From assembly GCF_004364285.1 (NCBI RefSeq), contig NZ_SOBE01000002.1:248001-312000 (forward strand): a stretch of 64,000 nt of DNA. Reading direction: 5' to 3'. The position numbers and the translations under genes are program-made. Shown here in pieces: positions 42,367 to 50,634 of this stretch. This DNA is from Frigoribacterium sp. PhB116. GTDB lineage: Bacteria; Actinomycetota; Actinomycetes; Actinomycetales; Microbacteriaceae. The notes under the pieces are model-generated. The model searched no databases and was not told the origin of the DNA. It saw only the letters and a list, made by a program, of their open reading frames with translations. Positions within the stretch are counted from its first letter, which is position 1; each line of letters starts with the position of its first letter.

Positions 42367-43329
42367 ATGGCCGTCACCACAGCGCCGCCCCTCCCACCCC
42401 GCCAGCACGCCCCCGAGGGCCCGGCCCCGCGGCCGAGGAAGAAGCGCCAGCTCGCGCCGTTGTGGCTGCTGAGCCCGGCGGGCATCGTCCTGCTCGTCGT
42501 GATGGTCGCGCCGATCGTGTTCCTGGTCTTCACCTCGTTCACGAACTACGACCAGCGCAGCCTGTTCACCGGCGCCTACGAGTCGGTCGGCCTGCAGCAG
42601 TACGTCACGCTCTTCACCGACAGCGACTTCTGGTGGTCGCTGCTCCGCACGGTCCTGTTCACCGCGGCCATGGTCGCCGGCAGCGTCGTCATCGGCATGG
42701 GCGTCTCGCACCTGCTGACGCGGATCCACACGAGCATGCGCTACGTCGTCACGGTCGTGCTGATCTTCGCGTGGGCGATGCCGAACGTCGCCTCCTCGCT
42801 GGTCTGGAACTGGCTGTTCCAGCCGGGCTACGGCGTCGTCAACTGGATGCTCACGCAGCTGCGGGTCTTCGGCGACATGACCGACACGCAGTGGTCGAAC
42901 GACCCCCTGCTGTCGTACACCTCGATCTGGATGCTGATCGTCTGGCAGGCGGTGCCCTTCATCGCGCTGACCCTCTACGCCGCCGAGACGCAGGTGTCGC
43001 CCGAGTACAAGGAGGCGGCCCGTCTCGACGGTGCCGGCGAGTGGCGCGTGTACCGCGACGTCACCCTGCAGTTCCTCAAGCCGACCCTGCTGCTCGTGAC
43101 GATCCTCTCGATCATCTGGGACTACAACGTCTTCAACCAGATCTGGCTCGTCTCGCAGGGCGGCCCCGACGACGCGACGTCGACCCTGGGCGTCTTCATG
43201 TACAAGACGGCGTTCGTCGGCTTCGAGATCGGACAGGGCGCCGCGATCTCGGTCGTCACCACCCTGCTGCTGCTCGGCCTGACCGCGTTCTACATCCGCA
43301 ACCTGATCCGCTCGGGAGAAGACCTGTGA
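42367..43329 (+). CDS. Sugar ABC transporter permease 1 (amino-sugar module)
   Basis: This 320-residue MalF-type permease has a basic proline-rich N-terminus (PRPRKKRQLAP), six predicted helices starting LWLLSPAGIVLLVVMVAPIV, and the EAA loop EYKEAARLDGAGEWRVYRDV that contacts the ATPase. The ATG follows an AGGAAG ribosome site. Its TGA overlaps the GTG of the second permease (GTGA). It has no ATPase neighbour. By context it imports N-acetylglucosamine or chito-oligosaccharides. Confidence 0.9.
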   Translation: MAVTTAPPLPPRQHAPEGPAPRPRKKRQLAPLWLLSPAGIVLLVVMVAPIVFLVFTSFTNYDQRSLFTGAYESVGLQQYVTLFTDSDFWWSLLRTVLFTAAMVAGSVVIGMGVSHLLTRIHTSMRYVVTVVLIFAWAMPNVASSLVWNWLFQPGYGVVNWMLTQLRVFGDMTDTQWSNDPLLSYTSIWMLIVWQAVPFIALTLYAAETQVSPEYKEAARLDGAGEWRVYRDVTLQFLKPTLLLVTILSIIWDYNVFNQIWLVSQGGPDDATSTLGVFMYKTAFVGFEIGQGAAISVVTTLLLLGLTAFYIRNLIRSGEDL

Positions 43330-44312
43330 CCACGACAGTCCCCACCGGAGTCGGCGCCTCGGCGACCGACGGCCCCTCCGAGACCGCAGCCGCTGCCGAC
43401 TCGGCCGTCTCCGCCTCCGCGAGCCCTGCCCCGGGCTCCTCCGACGGCACCGCAGGAGGCGCGACGCCCGTCCGCCGGTCACGTCGTCGCAAGAAGCCCC
43501 GCTGGTTCAGCAACTCGCTCGCGGTGCTCTTCAGCGCCGTGTGGATCTTCCCCGTCTACTGGATGGTCAACACCGCCTTCAAGCCGCGGTCGGAGTCGAT
43601 GACGACGACACCGCTGTTCCTGCCGCAGAACCCGACGCTCGACAACTTCGTCGTCGCGATCACGCAGAGCGGGTTCCTCGTGAACCTGCGCAACAGCGCC
43701 GTGGTCGTCGTCGCGACGGTGCTGCTCGCGATCATCCTGGGGTTCTTCGCCGCCGCGGCGCTCTCGCGGTTCCGCTTCCGCGGGCGACGCACGATCATGA
43801 TCGTCATCCTCGCGGTGCAGATGCTGCCGACGACGGCCCTGCTCATCCCGTTGTTCCTGATCTTCAACAGCCTCGGACTGCTCGGCACCTACGCGGGCCT
43901 CGTGCTGGCGTACATCGCGACGGTGCTGCCGTTCTCGATCTGGGTGATGCGCGGGTTCTTCGTGGCCATCCCGATGGAGATCGAGGAGGCGGCCCAGCTC
44001 GACGGGGCGAACACCTGGCAGGTGCTGACCCGCATCCTGTTCCCGCTGGTCGCGCCGGGCGTCATCGCGACGAGCATCTTCGCGTTCATCGCGGCCTGGA
44101 ACGACTACATCATCGCCTACACCTTCATGAAGGACCAGTCGATGTACACGCTGCCGGTCTGGCTCGCGTCGTTCGTCTCGCAGAACACCGGTACCGACTC
44201 CGGCGGGCAGATGGCGGCCAGCGTGCTGTTCTCGCTGCCGGTCGTCGTCTTCTTCGTCATCATCCAACGCAACCTGGTGTCGGGCATGTCCGCCGGTGCC
44301 GTGAAGGGCTAG
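43326..44312 (+). CDS. Sugar ABC transporter permease 2 (amino-sugar module)
   Basis: This 328-residue MalG-type permease begins with a disordered Ala/Ser/Thr-rich stretch of about 50 residues and a basic cluster RRSRRRKKPRW just before the first helix, an unusually long cytosolic tail for this family. Six helices follow, with EAA loop EIEEAAQLDGANTWQVLTRI and the end SGMSAGAVKG typical of these permeases. The GTG start overlaps the previous stop. GH20 starts 4 bp after this stop, so the operon continues. Confidence 0.9.
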   Translation: MTTTVPTGVGASATDGPSETAAAADSAVSASASPAPGSSDGTAGGATPVRRSRRRKKPRWFSNSLAVLFSAVWIFPVYWMVNTAFKPRSESMTTTPLFLPQNPTLDNFVVAITQSGFLVNLRNSAVVVVATVLLAIILGFFAAAALSRFRFRGRRTIMIVILAVQMLPTTALLIPLFLIFNSLGLLGTYAGLVLAYIATVLPFSIWVMRGFFVAIPMEIEEAAQLDGANTWQVLTRILFPLVAPGVIATSIFAFIAAWNDYIIAYTFMKDQSMYTLPVWLASFVSQNTGTDSGGQMAASVLFSLPVVVFFVIIQRNLVSGMSAGAVKG

Positions 44313-44316
44313 AACC

Positions 44317-46008
44317 GTGACCGACCCCCTGCTGCTGCCCCGTGTCGACCAGCTGGCCACCGCCTCCGGCGCGTACCTGCTCGACTCCGCCACCCGCGTC
44401 TCGGCGCCCGACGAGCTCGCCGGCACGGTCGCCTGGCTGCAGTCCGTGCTGCGGCCCGCGACCGGGCTGCCCCTGCGCGAGGGGGACGGCGACGGCGCCG
44501 GCATCTCGCTCGACCTCGACCCCGCGCTCGACGACGAGGACTACCGGGTCGAGGTGCGCCCGGCCGGCGTCCGCATCACGGGCGGCTCGGCCGCCGGCGT
44601 CTTCTACGGCGCGCAGGTGCTGCGGCAGCTGCTGCCGCCCGAGGTGTTCCGTCGCTCGCTCGTCGAGGGCGTCGAGTGGTCGGTGCCCGCCGTCGACGTG
44701 GCCGACTCGCCCCGGTTCGGCTGGCGCGGCATGCACCTCGACGTGGCGCGGCACTTCATGCCGACGCACGACGTCATGCGCCTGGTCGACCTCATGGCGA
44801 TGCACCGCCTCAACACGCTGCACTGGCACCTGACCGAGGACCAGGGCTGGCGCATCGAGATCGTGAAGTACCCCCGGCTGACGACGGTGGGAGCCTGGCG
44901 TGCGTCGTCGCAGGTGGGCGCCGGCCCCGACGCCGTGCAGGACGGCCGTCCGCACGGCGGCTTCTACACGCAGGCCGACATCCGCGAGGTCGTCGCGTAC
45001 GCCGCCGCGCGGCACGTCACCGTGGTGCCCGAGGTCGACGTGCCGGGCCACTCGATGGCCGCCATCACCGCCTACCCGCACCTCGGGGTCGGCGCGGTCG
45101 AGGTCGGCGGGCTTCCCGTGCCCGAGCCGCGGCAGATCGCGGTCGGCACCGAGTGGGGCATCTTCGAGGACGTCCTCAACACCGAGCAGTCGACCGTCGA
45201 CTTCTACAAGGACGTCCTCACCGAGGTGATGAGCCTGTTCCCCGGCACCTGGATCGGCGTCGGCGGCGACGAGTGCCCGAAGGCCCAGTGGGAGGCGGAC
45301 CCCCGCACCCAGGAGCTGATGCGCGAGCGCGGCCTCGCCGACGAGGAACAGCTGCAGGCCTGGTTCATCGGCCAGCTCGACGAGCACGTGGCCGCCGCGG
45401 GCCGCCGCACCTTCGGCTGGGACGAGATCCTCGAAGGACACAGCCGCGAGGGGCACGGTCCGGACGGCGCCCGACCCATGTCGCCCGGCGCGACCGTCGC
45501 CTCCTGGCGAGGCATGACCGGAGCGGTGACCGCCGCCCGGCTGGGCTACGACGTCGTCGCCTGCCCCGACGACCAGGTGTACCTCGACTACCGCCAGTCC
45601 GACTCGCCCGACGAGCCGATCCCCGTCTCGATCGTGCTCGGCCTCGAGGACGTCTACGCGTTCGAGCCCGTCCCGGCCGAGCTGACCGCCGAGGAGGCGC
45701 GGCACGTGCTGGGCGGCCAGGCGAACGTCTGGACCGAGCACATGGACTCGCCCCGCACCGTGGACTTCCTCGTGTTCCCTCGCCTCTGCGCGGTGGCGGA
45801 CGTGCTCTGGTCGGACGCGCCGCGGGACTTCGCGGGCTTCTCCGCGCGGCTCGACCACCACCTCCTGCGCCTCGAGGCGGCGGGGGTCGAGTACCACCGG
45901 GCGTCGGGTCCGCTGCCGTGGCAGACGCGTCCCGGCGTGCCCGGCCGGCCGGCCTCGCGGGAGGACCGCGCCGCTTACATCGCCTCGGTCACCGCCAACA
46001 TCGCCTGA
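44317..46008 (+). CDS. GH20 beta-N-acetylhexosaminidase
   Basis: This 563-residue enzyme removes terminal beta-GlcNAc (or GalNAc) by substrate-assisted catalysis. The N-terminal GH20b domain (about 1-130) ends before FGWRGMHLDVARHFMP. The catalytic barrel has WHLTEDQGWRIEI, VPEVDVPGHSMAAI, and WIGVGGDECPK with the catalytic Asp-Glu pair at about 316-318. FGWDEIL and GGQANVWTEHMDS follow. No signal peptide is seen, so it should act on sugars already imported by the ABC system. The GTG start lies 4 bp after the permease stop. Confidence 0.95.
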   Translation: MTDPLLLPRVDQLATASGAYLLDSATRVSAPDELAGTVAWLQSVLRPATGLPLREGDGDGAGISLDLDPALDDEDYRVEVRPAGVRITGGSAAGVFYGAQVLRQLLPPEVFRRSLVEGVEWSVPAVDVADSPRFGWRGMHLDVARHFMPTHDVMRLVDLMAMHRLNTLHWHLTEDQGWRIEIVKYPRLTTVGAWRASSQVGAGPDAVQDGRPHGGFYTQADIREVVAYAAARHVTVVPEVDVPGHSMAAITAYPHLGVGAVEVGGLPVPEPRQIAVGTEWGIFEDVLNTEQSTVDFYKDVLTEVMSLFPGTWIGVGGDECPKAQWEADPRTQELMRERGLADEEQLQAWFIGQLDEHVAAAGRRTFGWDEILEGHSREGHGPDGARPMSPGATVASWRGMTGAVTAARLGYDVVACPDDQVYLDYRQSDSPDEPIPVSIVLGLEDVYAFEPVPAELTAEEARHVLGGQANVWTEHMDSPRTVDFLVFPRLCAVADVLWSDAPRDFAGFSARLDHHLLRLEAAGVEYHRASGPLPWQTRPGVPGRPASREDRAAYIASVTANIA

Positions 46009-46033
46009 GCCGTCCGCGCCCTCCCTCTCCGCA

Positions 46034-46123
46034 TTCAGGAACTTCGGTCCTGATCCGCGCGAGGGAGGGAGCGCGGGTCCTGAGTCGTGCACTGATCAGG
46101 AACGCGCGACCGCCCGTTCCTGA
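46034..46123. repeat. Copy B of the TTCAGGA/TCCTGA intergenic element
   Basis: TTCAGGA (46034-46040), TCCTGA (46048), TCCTGA (46078), GTGCAC (46087-46092), TCAGGA (46096) and TCCTGA (46118) occur in the same order as in copies A and C. This copy lies between two same-strand genes and ends just before the ribosome site of the deacylase gene. Confidence 0.65.
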
Positions 46124-46137
46124 GTGAGGAGAGCTCC

Positions 46138-47817
46138 GTGTCGACGTTGGTGCTGGTCGGGGCGACGGTCCACGACGGTCGAGGAGGCGCGGCGCAGGTC
46201 GCCGACGTCGTCGTGCGCGACGGGGTGGTCGCGGCCGTGGGACCCGGGGCCGCCGCGTCCGTCGTCGAGGCGGGTCGCGCCTCCTCGGCGCTCGCTTCCG
46301 GCTCGGGCTCGGGCTCCGGCTCCGTCGCAGGCGTCGAGGTGGTCGACGCCCACGGGCTCGAGGTGCTGCCCGGGTTCGTCGACGTGCACGCGCACGACGA
46401 CGCGGCGCTGTTCCGCCCCGGCGGCATCGGGCCGAAGACGGCGCAGGGCGTGACGACGACGATCGTCGGCAACTGCGGCCAGGGCGTCGCGCCGTCCGCG
46501 CCGCCGCCGTCCCGGCCGAGCGACCCGCCCGACCGGTCGCTCGAGCAGTACTCCCTGCCGGTGCTCGGCCCGTTCCCCGACCGGCGCTGGGCGACCTTCG
46601 GAGACTACGTGGACACGCTCGCCCGCGAACCGCTGGGCATCCACGCGAGGGCGCTCGTGCCGCACGCCCCGGTGCGCGCCTCCGTGCTCGGCATGGCGCG
46701 GCGGCCTGCCGACGCAAGCGAGACCTCACGCATCGCGGGGAAGGTCGGCGACGCACTCGACGCCGGTGCGCTCGGCGTCTCCCTGGGCCTGATGTACGCG
46801 CCCGGCGACGCCGCCGACCGGCCCGAGCTGCTCGCGATCGCCCGCGAGGTCGCGGCCAGGGACGGCCTGCTCGTCGCCCACGTCCGCAACGAGGCCGACG
46901 GGCTGCGCGCCTCCGTCGACGAGCTCGCGTCGCTCGGCCGGGAGTCGGGCGCTCGCGTGCACGTCAGCCACCTCAAGGTGACCGGGCCGCGGAACGTCGG
47001 CGGGATGGGCGCGGTCGTCGAGCACCTGGACGACCTGCGCGCCGAGGGGCTCGACATCAGCGCCGACGTCTATCCCTACGACGCCGGGAGCACGACGGTG
47101 GCGTCGCTGTTCCCGCCCTCGACGGCCGACTGCGGGGTCGACAGCCTGCTCGAGGCACTCGGCGACCCGACCGCCCGGGCCGCGGTGCTCGCCGGCCTCG
47201 AGCAGCCCTGGCCGGGCACGGCGCTCGAGAACCAGTGGGCGGCGATCGGACCTGCGCGCATCCTGCTCGCCGGCTTCGCGCGGCCGGAGAACGCCGGGCT
47301 CGAGGGGCGCAGCGTCGCCGACATCGCCGCCGAGCTCGGCGGTGACCCGCGCGAGGTGCTCGCCGACCTCGTCCTCGCCGAGCGGGGCGCGCTGACCGTG
47401 ATCGTGTTCCACACCGACCTCGAGGGGATGCGCACCGCCCTCGCCTGGCCGCACACGCTCGTCGGCTCGGACGGGCTTCCGCGCGAGTCGGGCACCGTGC
47501 ACCCTCGGCTGTACGGCACCTTCGCCCGGCTGCTCGACGTGTACGGCGGCACCGGGCCCTTGGCGGTGCTGACCCGCGAGGAGGCGGTGCACCGGATGAG
47601 CGTCGCCGCGCACCGCCGCTTCCGGACCGGCACCTCCTCGACGCCCGTGGGGGTCGTGCCCGGGGCGGCTGCCGACCTGCAGCTCATCGACCCGGTCGCG
47701 TACGCCGACCGGGCGACGTACGCGGAGCCGCGGTGCCCGCCGTCGGGGGTGCGCGGCGTGTGGGTCGCAGGCGAGCTCGTCGCCGGCGAGCTCGCAGGGC
47801 TCGCAGGGCTCGCCTGA
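46138..47817 (+). CDS. N-acyl-D-amino-acid deacylase family amidohydrolase
   Basis: This 559-residue amidohydrolase starts with the small beta domain VLVGATVHDGRGG and then the metal-site strand LPGFVDVHAHDDAAL (HxH). GVTTTIVGNCG with the family cysteine, ALGVSLGLMYAPG, GLLVAHVRNEAD, VHVSHLKVTG and SADVYPYDAGST follow, and the end has LVGSDGLPRESGTVHPRLYGTF. These match D-aminoacylases, which release D-amino acids from N-acyl-D-amino acids. A Gly/Ser-rich insert (ASGSGSGSGSVAG) sits near residue 55. The GTG has GAGGAG upstream. Same-strand position behind GH20 suggests a link to amino-sugar or peptidoglycan breakdown. Confidence 0.85.
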   Translation: MSTLVLVGATVHDGRGGAAQVADVVVRDGVVAAVGPGAAASVVEAGRASSALASGSGSGSGSVAGVEVVDAHGLEVLPGFVDVHAHDDAALFRPGGIGPKTAQGVTTTIVGNCGQGVAPSAPPPSRPSDPPDRSLEQYSLPVLGPFPDRRWATFGDYVDTLAREPLGIHARALVPHAPVRASVLGMARRPADASETSRIAGKVGDALDAGALGVSLGLMYAPGDAADRPELLAIAREVAARDGLLVAHVRNEADGLRASVDELASLGRESGARVHVSHLKVTGPRNVGGMGAVVEHLDDLRAEGLDISADVYPYDAGSTTVASLFPPSTADCGVDSLLEALGDPTARAAVLAGLEQPWPGTALENQWAAIGPARILLAGFARPENAGLEGRSVADIAAELGGDPREVLADLVLAERGALTVIVFHTDLEGMRTALAWPHTLVGSDGLPRESGTVHPRLYGTFARLLDVYGGTGPLAVLTREEAVHRMSVAAHRRFRTGTSSTPVGVVPGAAADLQLIDPVAYADRATYAEPRCPPSGVRGVWVAGELVAGELAGLAGLA

Positions 47818-47908
47818 CGTTCACGGCCACGACACTGCCCGGGGGTGTTCGCTCGACCACAGCTCGCCGACACCCGACTCGGCGCGCGCCGGACGACGAG
47901 GAGACGCC

Positions 47909-48535
47909 ATGAAGCTGCTGTTGCTGGGAGCCACCGGGGGAGTCGGGTCGCACCTGCTGCGCCAGGCGCTCGCCGCCGGTCACGAGGTCACGGTGCTGGT
48001 GCGCGACGACGCGGCGCTGGACGACGCCGACGTCGACGGGGTGCGCGTCGTCGTCGGCGACGCCACGTCTGCCGACGACGTGGCCGAGGCGGTCGTGGGA
48101 CAGGACGCCGTCCTGAACGCGGTCGGCTCCCGCCGCGTGCGGCACCCCGTCGAGGTCGAGGTGGGCGAGGCGCTGCTGCCCGCGATGCAGGCGTCGGGGG
48201 TCCGCCGGCTCGTCGTCTGCTCGGCGTTCGGGGTCGGCGACTCGGAGGGCGACGCCAGCGCCCTGCAGAAGATCTTCTTCCACACGGTGCTCGGCAAGGT
48301 CTACGAGGCGAAGGAGGCGGCCGACGCGCAGGTGCGCGCCAGCGGCCTGGACTGGACCCTCGTCTACCCCACGCGCCTCGTGGACGACCCCGCGACGGGA
48401 GACGTCGTGGCGTCCGAGCACCTGGCCGACGGGGCGTCGACCCAGGTGACGCGCGCCGACGTGGCCCGCTTCATGCTTGCGCAGCTCGGTGACGACACCT
48501 GGCTCCGCCGCACGGCGGTGCTCACGGGCGCGTAG
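47909..48535 (+). CDS. NAD(P)-binding SDR-type protein (NmrA/YwnB-like)
   Basis: This 208-residue atypical short-chain dehydrogenase has the nucleotide loop LLGATGGVGSHLLRQAL at the N-terminus, a strand ending VVVGDATSADD, then LVVCSAFGVGDSEGD and a LDWTLVYPTRLVDDP core that replaces the classical Tyr-x3-Lys. Such proteins act as oxidoreductases or redox sensors; the substrate cannot be read from the sequence. The ATG has a GAGGAGA ribosome site. It is convergent with the RidA gene. Confidence 0.85.
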   Translation: MKLLLLGATGGVGSHLLRQALAAGHEVTVLVRDDAALDDADVDGVRVVVGDATSADDVAEAVVGQDAVLNAVGSRRVRHPVEVEVGEALLPAMQASGVRRLVVCSAFGVGDSEGDASALQKIFFHTVLGKVYEAKEAADAQVRASGLDWTLVYPTRLVDDPATGDVVASEHLADGASTQVTRADVARFMLAQLGDDTWLRRTAVLTGA

Positions 48536-48560
48536 GCGGCTGGATCGGCGTTGACGCCTG

Positions 48561-48602
48561 TCGCTGTCGCTGTCGCTGTCGCTGCTGCTGCCGCCGCCGC
48601 CG
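48561..48602. repeat. Hexanucleotide and triplet microsatellite between convergent genes
   Basis: (TCGCTG)x4 at 48561-48584 runs into CTG and then CCG triplets up to about 48602. The tract lies in the 78-bp gap between the SDR and RidA stops, so length changes would not alter either protein. Confidence 0.8.
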
Positions 48603-48613
48603 CTGCGGGCGGC

Positions 48614-49018
48614 TCAGCCGAGGACGGCGAGTGCGTCGATCTCGACGAGCATCGCCTCGTTCGGCAGCTCGACGAAGATCGTCGTGCGGGTGGGGAAGAC
48701 GCCGCTGGTGACGTTCGCCCGCACCCAGGTCTCGTAGGCCGCGTTCATCTCGGCGAAGTCGCTGCGCTGCGTGAGGAACACGCGCAGGGACATGACGTCG
48801 TCGACGGTGCCGCCCGCCGCCTCCACGATCGCCTTCACGTTGTCGAGCGTGCGCAGGGTCTGGGCCGTCAGGTCTCCGCGGAACAGGTACTCGCCCGTCG
48901 CCGGGTCCTGCGGGCCCTGGCCGGAGACGGCGAGGAACCCGTTCTTCAGCACGCCCTGCGAGAAGATCGGCATGGGGGTGGGGGCTCCGGTGGTGATCAC
49001 CTGGGTCTTGTCGCTCAC
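48614..49018 (-). CDS. RidA-family enamine/imine deaminase
   Basis: This 134-residue protein matches RidA: PMPIFSQGVLKNGFLAVSGQGPQDPATGE, then LDNVKAIVEAAGGTVDDVMSLRVFL, and the C-terminal PTRTTIFVELPNEAMLVEIDALAV, which carries the conserved Arg of the active site (FPTRTT) and Glu. RidA hydrolyses reactive enamines such as 2-aminoacrylate made by PLP-dependent dehydratases. It diverges from a D-serine-deaminase-like PLP gene, a natural source of such enamines. The ATG at 49018 is preceded on its strand by GAGAGG. Confidence 0.93.
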   Translation of the reverse strand: MSDKTQVITTGAPTPMPIFSQGVLKNGFLAVSGQGPQDPATGEYLFRGDLTAQTLRTLDNVKAIVEAAGGTVDDVMSLRVFLTQRSDFAEMNAAYETWVRANVTSGVFPTRTTIFVELPNEAMLVEIDALAVLG

Positions 49019-49166
49019 AGGGGGCCTCTCTTCTGTGTCGGTGGTGGTGTCGTGGGGCTGTGGCCTCCCCGTCGAGGAGGCGGTGGCTGTGGACGGCGCA
49101 CGGTCGCGCCGTCACCCCTGCAAAGCTATCGGGAGACCGCCCCGCTCCACGACGAGAGGACACCCC

Positions 49167-50516
49167 GTGCAGACGTCCAAGGCCACCTTCGCGAGCGAGC
49201 GCCGGCCGGTGCCGCTGCTCCGCCTCCCCACGCCCGTCCTCACCGTCGACCTCGACGCCCTCGAGCACAACGTCGACACGATGGCCGCGTGGTGCCGCGC
49301 GGCCGGCGTCGACCTGGCGCCGCACGGCAAGACCACCATGTCGCCCGACATCTGGCGGCGGCAGCTCGACGCGGGCGCGTGGGGCATCACCGTCGCGACG
49401 GCGTTCCAGGCGGCGGTGGCCCGCGAGTCCGACGTGCCGAACGTCGTGCTGGCCGGGACGACCTTCTCCGAGGAGGCGCTCGTCGCCCTCGCGGCCGACC
49501 CCGGGTCCACGCGCGTGCTGATGTGGGTCGACTCGGTCGCGGCCGTCCGGCTCGCCGACGAGGCGCTCGCGCGGGCGGCCGCGCGGACCTCGGGCCCCGC
49601 CGACGCCTCCCGTGCTGCGGACCCTGACGCGGCCGTGTCGCCCCTCGCCGTCCTCGTCGAGATCGGCTCGCCCGTCGGCCGGACCGGGGCCCGCACCGTC
49701 GCCGAGGCGCTCGCCGTGGTCGACGCCGTCGTCGCGGCGCCGCACCTCGTCCTCGCCGGCGTCACCGGCTACGAGGGTGCCCTGACGCACGACGTCGACC
49801 CCGCGGGCATCGAGATGATCGACGACTACCTGCGCACGGTGCTCGAGCTGCTCGACGCGATCGACCTCGCGGCGTTCGAGCCCTGGCTGGCGGGCGGCGG
49901 CGACGTCGTCGTGAGCGCGGGCGGCAGCGTCTACTTCGAGCGCGTCGTCGCCGTGCTCGCCGAGCGGCACGACCCGGACGGCGAACGAGGGCCCCGGACG
50001 CGCGTCGTGCTCCGCTCGGGCTCGTACGTCGCGCACGACCACGACCTCTACCGCCGGCTCACGCCGTTCGCCCGCGACACGACCCCGCCGATCGACGGCG
50101 CCACGGGCCGCGAGTCGTTCCTGCCCGCGATCGAGCTCTGGGCGAGCGTCATCTCCCGCCCCGAGCCCGGGCTCGCCCTGCTCAACGTCGGGAGACGCGA
50201 CACGGCCGACGACGAGGGCCTGCCCCTGCCCCTCGACGCCTGGCGGCCGACCGCAGGAGGCAGCACGGACGACACGTCGGCGACGCGCCTCGACGGAGCG
50301 CTCGAGGGTGCCGTGGTGACCGCCCTGAACGACCAGCACGCCTTCCTCCGGCTGGGCGCCTCCTCGGGGCTGGCTGTGGGCGACCTGGTGCGCCTCGGCG
50401 TCTCGCACCCCTGCACGACGCTGTCGCAGTGGCGCGAGCTCTCGCTCGTGCGCGGCGGCACGGCCGTCCGCGAGCAGCCCCCGGTGGTCGAGGGCACCTG
50501 GCTGACGCGCTTCTGA
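49167..50516 (+). CDS. D-serine deaminase / D-threonine aldolase-like PLP enzyme
   Basis: This 449-residue fold-type III PLP enzyme has an alanine-racemase-like barrel: TPVLTVDLDALEHNVDTMA, then DLAPHGKTTMSPDIW with the PLP-binding Lys in HGKT. A GYEGAL segment and the C-terminal metal pair in GVSHPCTTLSQWREL (His and Cys, as in the DSD1 zinc site) follow. Acidic and alanine-rich inserts (about 136-152) lengthen it. The family eliminates or aldol-cleaves D-amino acids such as D-serine or D-threonine. The GTG at 49167 follows GAGAGGAC. It diverges from ridA, which would remove the enamine by-product. Confidence 0.85.
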   Translation: MQTSKATFASERRPVPLLRLPTPVLTVDLDALEHNVDTMAAWCRAAGVDLAPHGKTTMSPDIWRRQLDAGAWGITVATAFQAAVARESDVPNVVLAGTTFSEEALVALAADPGSTRVLMWVDSVAAVRLADEALARAAARTSGPADASRAADPDAAVSPLAVLVEIGSPVGRTGARTVAEALAVVDAVVAAPHLVLAGVTGYEGALTHDVDPAGIEMIDDYLRTVLELLDAIDLAAFEPWLAGGGDVVVSAGGSVYFERVVAVLAERHDPDGERGPRTRVVLRSGSYVAHDHDLYRRLTPFARDTTPPIDGATGRESFLPAIELWASVISRPEPGLALLNVGRRDTADDEGLPLPLDAWRPTAGGSTDDTSATRLDGALEGAVVTALNDQHAFLRLGASSGLAVGDLVRLGVSHPCTTLSQWRELSLVRGGTAVREQPPVVEGTWLTRF

Positions 50517-50634
50517 GCACTGCCGAGGCAGGGCCCGCGAGACCGGTCGAGTTCGTCGGCAACGGGCGGTGACGACGGCCCGCCCACGACGGACCCGCCC
50601 GCCGTCCGAACGGCAGAGGGGGCCGGTCGGCCCG

